From NCBI GenBank assembly GCA_027596035.1, contig JADGJA010000135.1, positions 1 to 37,942 on the forward strand: a stretch of 37,942 nucleotides of DNA, written 5' to 3'. Both the position numbers and the translations under genes were made by a program. The DNA comes from Thoreauomyces humboldtii. Its lineage: Eukaryota; Chytridiomycota; Chytridiomycetes; Spizellomycetales; Powellomycetaceae. The notes under the pieces are model-generated. The model worked only from the letters and a program-made list of their open reading frames with translations, searched no databases and was not told the origin of the DNA. Positions within the stretch are counted from its first letter, which is position 1. Every line of letters begins with the position of its first letter. Shown here piece after piece: positions 32,601 to 37,942 of this stretch.

Positions 32601-35600
32601 ATGAGTTCTTGGACTAGGAACACAACTCTATGTGTCAAGACAGTTCCGAACTATTTCAATGGTACTCAGGTTAGCCGGATGACGTTGAATTCTACGTGTA
32701 CCACGCTATCGAACTCGAACAGTCGCGAGAACGTGACGCTCTGGAGGTACATAGAAGTCCCAATGCCTCTGAACTGCTGCTCTTGCTGAACTCCTCGTCT
32801 CTCTAGCTATCAGTGCATTGGGTCTGATAGCTTCAGTCCCAATGGCACCTTCTCCATGAATTCGACCACCTGCGCCGGCTACTCGTCAAACCTGAACACA
32901 ACAACTATTTACGCTTATGCTTGCAATGGCAACTCGTTTTGCCTTGCTCCGAGCCCGATGGCGGGAATCGTTGCCTGCTCGTCCTCGGATTGCAAGCAGT
33001 TTGCTGGCAGTTCCTTGGTTCCTTCTCTGTGCTCCAACGCATCCGACACGGCGTGCTATGCAAGCACTGGATCTGATCTGTGTGATTACACGCAAGGTTC
33101 AGCACGCTACCAGGGTTTTTCGAATGCATTCGCTGCTTTCAACAAATGGTACTCTCAGTCTCTGATCGAACCTGCTCGGGCGACAACGAACAATTCCTTC
33201 TACTACCCACCTGAGGTCTTTCACCTCGACTCGACTCAGAGCCTCGTTCAACCGAACGTCCCCTTTATGACTGGCTTGTTCGATGAAGACTACTCAAACG
33301 ACACCTGGTCTGGGCCCTTTTGGCCAACTCCGGATCCGTCGGTCCTCGCGATCCCAATTTACAACTTCCCCTGGCACTACCCTTCTGCCAACTCCACGAT
33401 GCCTTGGTCGAACTTTCCTTACGATGAAGACACTGTTGCACCCATAGGAATGCTTGAGGGCTTCACTTTCGGCTTGGGAAACGGTAATGGAAGCACTATG
33501 ACTCATCGTTGGGAATTTTCAACCGCTGATGTGCCGTCGCTTTCTATCGAAAAGGCAATGCTCCCCAAAGCGTTTGGCCCATGATACCTGTTCCTCAGGA
33601 TGGAAAGTTTACGAACAACAGCGACATTCCCTGGATCCTGTTCCCGGCCATTCCAACCCTCACTTCAATTGGACCGACCGCAACTTCAACTTTGTCGCCA
33701 TCGGCCTCGGCCACGGCCACCCCAGTTGTCGTTGTCAACCCCTGTCCCGTGCCGCCTCAGAACGGAGCCGTTCTCTTTTCAGGATCCGCGCTCCAGGGAG
33801 GATCATCGTCGGTCCCGACTTTGAGCATCGGCGGAGGCGCCGTAGCCTCCCTGTCGATTTCCGGCTACACATGCAACTTTGCCAAGGTTTACGTCTTCTG
33901 GTCCCTCGATAGTCTCGTTAGCGCGAGTATCAGCAATGTCTCTGCACAGACGGGCGAGATCAGAACGCAACTCTTTTCCTATCCAATCCAAATTGGAACC
34001 TTGGACCCAAGTGTCAACCACACCATCAGCTCTCGAGCAGTCTATCTTGATGCCAGCGATCGCGTCCTGTCAACCTTGGTAGCCACCGGCTCTTTCGGTG
34101 TTCTTGCCCCAAGCTTTACCGCCGCTCTCACATTACAGCCCGGCATCGTGTCCGGCGCTCTTGACTTTTCTTTGGACGCGACTCCATCCGTCGACGGGTA
34201 AGCCGGAGCCCAGTCCATCAGTAAGCTTATGACATGACTGACTAATATCATTGCGGACAGCATCGATGTATGCTACTTCAAGAAGTTTGTTTCGACGACC
34301 GCGTACAACACGTGTCAGAACTTGAACCCGGGAATTTCGGCATACATAGGAATTGTCCTCGTTCGCTTCAAATGTCAGACAATCAATGGAACGGCTTGTC
34401 CGTTCAACATTCCGACGACAGCCACCCCCGATCAAATGTGGAATCGCAGTCGAAATACCAACACCTCCTTCATTGCGGTCCAAGCGGCCAATGACACCGG
34501 AGGAACTTTTCTGACCATTACCACGGATGTGCCAACGTTCAAGATTCCCAGGTCGGCGCTTGTAGACGGGAGCTATCTATTCAGTGTGGCAATTCAGCAC
34601 CAGGTTCGTTCTCGACTGAGTTCAAGAACGTTTGTTTCTTTACTTACTGACATCTGCTTCTCTAGGGTTATGGCGCTTCAACGGGATCACCCCCAGTCTC
34701 CGTCATCATTAAAACCACTCAGTACTACATCTCGCTTGCTCCATTGACTCTATATGCCCCCGCCACAACCTATATTGTTCCTGCAGTCGTAACGATTGTG
34801 CAAAGTGTCATCGCAACTGATCTACCTGCGAACGTGATTTATTCTTGGGTGGTCACGAACCCTGCCGGAACTACGCTGCGCTCCGCTGCAACAAAGGGGA
34901 ATCTGAAGGTTGACACAACTGGGTTTACCGACGGGTACGAATCGCGAGCAGAAACTTGAGAGCATTCGCCTGCAGTTGGATTGATTAGATTTTCTTCATG
35001 TAGGACCTACACGGTTGCTTTGACGGTTACGGATACTCATGGCAATTTGGCGAAGTCGACGCTCTCGTTCGCAGTCTTGGCTACGATCCCTGCTCCGACG
35101 GCGTGCAGCTTGAGCCCCGCGCAGGGCCAAGAGCTCTCAACCTTTACTGTGACTTGTCCGAGGGCAGATCTGCAACTCGATGGCGCATCGTACTTCTACA
35201 GCTATTTGCTCGGCAGTGTCTATACGACGGTAGCTTACCCTGGTGCGGCTGTTCAGACCATGGTTTTGCCGGCTGGTCTTGTCTCAGTGTATGTAAATCC
35301 CTCGCGGCCCGTCTCTGTGTAGAGGGGAGATGTGATACTCACATACTATTGTTACTTGCCTCTAGCTACGTGCAGCTATATTTGCCGAACAATCTCGTTC
35401 CTGGTTTGCCACAGATCCTGGTGGCTAATGTAACGGTCCTTCCTGCGATCACTAGCAGCACGGAACTGAGCTCAACGTATGCCGGCAAGTTCTCAGCAAC
35501 CGCCGACCCTGCGGCTATTGCCGCTTCAATGGACAGCTTCAAGACCCAACTCGCCAACTTGCCTCCTGGGAGCGCTACCAACCAAGCGGTTGCTGCAGTT

Positions 35601-36842
35601 GCCGATTCGCTTTCGGCAGGGGTCACTGCGAACGAAACTTCATCCTCTGCGATCGCAAAGACGGCTGCAATGGCCAGTCTCCTGACGTCTGGCGCCACTC
35701 TCTCCGACGACAGCAAGAAACAGGCCGGCGTTGCTGTATCCCATCTCTGCGCCTTCCTCGCTCAACCGGGAGCGCAGGTCCCGCTGTCGACCTTGCAAGC
35801 CGCAGGCAACGCCATCATCTCGTCGGCAGTAGCGAACTCGACTTCCTCGGGAGATGCGCAGCTCAACGCTCTTCAGTTTGTGGGACAGGCTTTGGCCAAC
35901 AGTCTGAGCCCTGGGCAGAACACGTCCCTCGCAATCGGTAACGCTTCCCTCCTGGGAGTTTACTCCAACAACCCGGCCGATATGCCCACGAGCCTCGGAA
36001 CCACAGGCAGCGTTTTGCAGCGTAGGTCAGTCAGCACGACCGGCAACTGTGCGGCCAATTTAGGCGCATCCGTTCAGAATACCGTCTTGGCGAGCGGAGC
36101 TAGCTCGGGGTCAGTGGTCAACATTCAGTCAAACTGCATGGCGACCACTCCGTACGCCATTGACCCGTCCCTCCTTACGACTGGGATCTCTACGTAAGTG
36201 TTTGAGCGGGACCCTCTGTATGCTTGCAAGATAGAATGCTCAGCTAGGATTTGCTTCTAGTCTGACTCCTAGCGTTTTGACCCTGTCCGTGATGATCGAC
36301 AACGTGGCCATGACTGGACAGCTGAGTTCCAACATCTCGGTGACCATCCCGACGACATACACAGCTTCGGCTCTTCTGCATCGCCGAACCCTCATCGAGC
36401 GTCGTTCGACTGTGTATTCAACCCAGGTAACGATCGTGGCAGTCTTGGAGCTGTTTTCCTTTCGATCTCCTCGCTGATATGGCTATATCGTTTACTTCAG
36501 TGCATCGTATGGGACTCGACAGCCGGTTCCTGGTCGTCGACAGGCTGCACCGCGACCTCCCCAGCGACGGGCGGATCGTCGACCACATGCTCGTGCAGTG
36601 TCATCGGCACCTACAGCGTCCAGATCCTTTCCCGCGTCGTCGTGCCCAGCAGCACGACCACCACGTCGACTTCGACGGCCACCTCCACTCCCACCGCGAC
36701 CTCGACTCCTACACCCACGCCGGTCGTATCGGGAAACTCGGGTATCTCGAAGGGAGCCATCGCGGGCGCTGTGATCGGGTCGGTGGCCGGTGCGGCCATC
36801 ATCGGCGGTGCGGCGTTCTACCTCATCAAGGTCCGAGCTTGA
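29681..36842 (+). CDS. Large surface protein with REJ/PKD-like modules, GPS-like motif and C-terminal anchor
   Basis: Polycystin-1/sea-urchin REJ-like ectodomain protein, role unknown. Exons: 29681-30596, 30673-30767, 30830-30890, 30953-31413, 31486-31695, 31763-31986, 32048-32162, 32223-32306, 32370-32746, 32807-33530, 33599-34197, 34261-34603, 34666-34934, 35004-35288, 35366-36193, 36261-36426, 36501-36842; 2032 aa. Signal peptide 1 to about 22; Ser/Thr-rich stalk to about 305 with three repeats; Cys-rich region about 340-930 with many N-x-T/S sites; REJ-like region from about 1115 (NPCPVPP) and a PKD-like module (YTVALTVTDTHGN, about 1495). A GAIN-like part leads to a GPS-like motif at 1920-1970 (CIVWDS, GSWSSTGC, TTCSCSVIGTYSV), which keeps the Cys/Trp framework but not the usual HL-S/T cleavage site. 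A hydrophobic segment (about 2003-2027) then ends in KVRA, so it is single-pass or GPI-anchored, not a channel or GPCR. The 33530/33599 junction has the weakest splice donor. Confidence 0.82.
30030..30380 (+). repeat. Three near-identical copies of a Ser/Ala-rich unit (SSLASAVLSAASASA)
   Basis: Copies of about 50 bp start near 30031, 30119 and 30327 and encode FSSLASAVLSAASASA, with mostly synonymous differences between copies (for example TCGTCATTGGCTTCGG against TCGTCGTTGGCCTCGG). They sit in the mucin-like stalk of the REJ/GPS-like protein. Confidence 0.85.
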
Positions 36843-37942
36843 GAGCCCACGAAACTCTCTTCTCAGAAGCCAAACAGACGGTCATGAAAAGAAGGTTTCA
36901 GGCGGACAGTCGTTCTGGAAGGGAAAGAGGTTAAATCTTGGAGAAAAGCGGGAGAGGATATGACAAAAGAGACAGAAGAAAACGCCAGGCCGAGTGGACC
37001 TGCGCGAGCATATGGAGTGAAACAGTAAAAAGTCCAGAAAGAATACTTTCTTATAATGTCCAGCGTTTCTCACGGGCAGCTGCCATCACGCAGTACGTCG
37101 TGTTGACCGGTGTACAGCATCACGTCCGCTGCATACCAACTGCGGGACAGCCCAAGCCATCGTGCACAACACGCGGTTTGCCTGTTTGCGCATGTCGAGG
37201 CGCTCAACAGGAAACCAACACATCCTGCTGGCACGCCAGCCATCAGACATGACATCACGAGATCATGTTGGGTTGTGCGGGGGTCGCAGGAAAAGAACAA
37301 GGACGAGGGGGAACAGTGCTCACGGCATTTCGACGAGATGGACTGGGAGATGGTCTGGTAGGGAAACACCTACGGGATCAAAAGAACCCTTTTCTTGCGT
37401 ACGAACGTATGCACGTAGTATGATGATACTCTCTCAGCAAGATGAAATACATTAAGCAAAAAAGAACGTCGAAGCCAAAAAAGTGCAAAAAAAGTATGTG
37501 TGGTTTTTCTTTCCCAGAGTATGGACCCGGGCTCCCGTAGGACACCGGCGGTTAGGCATTTTTCATTTGACGAAGGTGTCTTGCTTGGCTTGTCCTTGGC
37601 TTGGCTTGCTTGCTTGAAGCTTGCTTGCTTGCTTGCCTTGTCGACAGGGGATATACGGAACCTCCAGGTTTATATAGCCGTAAATCAGAGTGTCCTGTTT
37701 TTCTTACCTCTGATCGCGAACTGGTTGGAGTTGGTTGGAAACTTCCAGCCAACAGGACGTGATGTGTCATTGCACAGCCTCCCTGTCCTCTCCTCTCTTC
37801 CCGTTCCTTCTGTCCTCCCCTTTTCCCACGCCGCGGCAAACCCACGCACAACGGCTCTCTCCTCGTCCTCTTCGTCCTCTTCCTTCTTCTTCTTCTTCAT
37901 CATCATCTCCTTCCTTCTCTCCTCCCTTCCCCTCCCTCCCTC
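36843..37942. other. 3' flank of the REJ/GPS-like gene and start of the next intergenic region
   Basis: About 1.1 kb without a supported gene. AT-rich to 37500; then a (CTTG)n-type repeat at 37581-37640, a TATATA word at 37671-37676, and a strongly pyrimidine-rich tract from 37783 to the end that resembles a fungal 5' UTR or promoter tract for a gene beyond the window. Confidence 0.5.
37581..37640. repeat. TTGC/TTGGC short tandem repeat
   Basis: Repeated TTGCTTGG / TTGC units make an imperfect tetranucleotide repeat about 60 bp long. Confidence 0.85.

Noticed and set aside
37552..37906. Minus-strand Lys/Glu/Arg-rich frames at the right edge
   Set aside because: They arise from the complement of the pyrimidine tract and tetranucleotide repeats, giving low-complexity KKK/EEE translation.

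Overview
This is eukaryotic nuclear DNA from a filamentous fungus or yeast, most likely a basidiomycete. Nearly every gene is broken by short introns (about 54-108 nt, GT...AG, many with a CTNAC-like branch site), and the recognisable proteins are fungal: an MCM1-type MADS-box factor, RPB11, a PLAC8-family protein, a sugar transporter, a trimethyllysine-dioxygenase-type carnitine enzyme, a cytochrome b5 and a nuclear tRNA-Asn. All gene models were made by splicing by eye; exon phases were checked so that each model keeps an open frame. The exact clade cannot be fixed from this window.

Layout, left to right. (1) 1-5.6 kb: the 3' part of a damaged RDH54/RAD54B-like recombination translocase (+), then MCM1 (-) and a PLAC8 gene (-), then a second, more decayed piece of the same RDH54 3' end in the same orientation. 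(2) 5.6-13.2 kb: MFS sugar transporter (-), an AT-rich island with an orphan ORF (-), a LysM protein (+), and an intronless mitochondrial trimethyllysine dioxygenase (-). (3) 13.2-20.5 kb: a BAR-like coiled-coil protein (+), a class C GPCR with a periplasmic-binding-type ectodomain and a cytoplasmic PH-like domain (+), and RPB11 (-). (4) 20.5-28.3 kb: a hairpin cluster, tRNA-Asn(GUU) (-), an uncharacterised 1180-aa Cys-motif and Q-rich protein (+), a small cytochrome b5 (-) and a small hydrophilic protein (+). (5) 29.7-36.8 kb: one 17-exon gene for a 2032-aa secreted or cell-surface protein with a Ser/Thr-rich stalk, a Cys-rich repeat region, REJ/PKD-like modules, a GAIN/GPS-like motif and a C-terminal hydrophobic anchor.

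The genes do not form one pathway; it is mostly ordinary housekeeping sequence. Two extracellular sensor-like proteins stand out. One is the class C receptor, whose binding-protein domain could sense a small nutrient. The other is the polycystin/REJ-like surface protein, which has a GPS Cys/Trp framework but lacks the usual cleavage tripeptide. The damaged and partly duplicated RDH54 sequence around MCM1-PLAC8 shows local rearrangement. These three are the main points to follow up.
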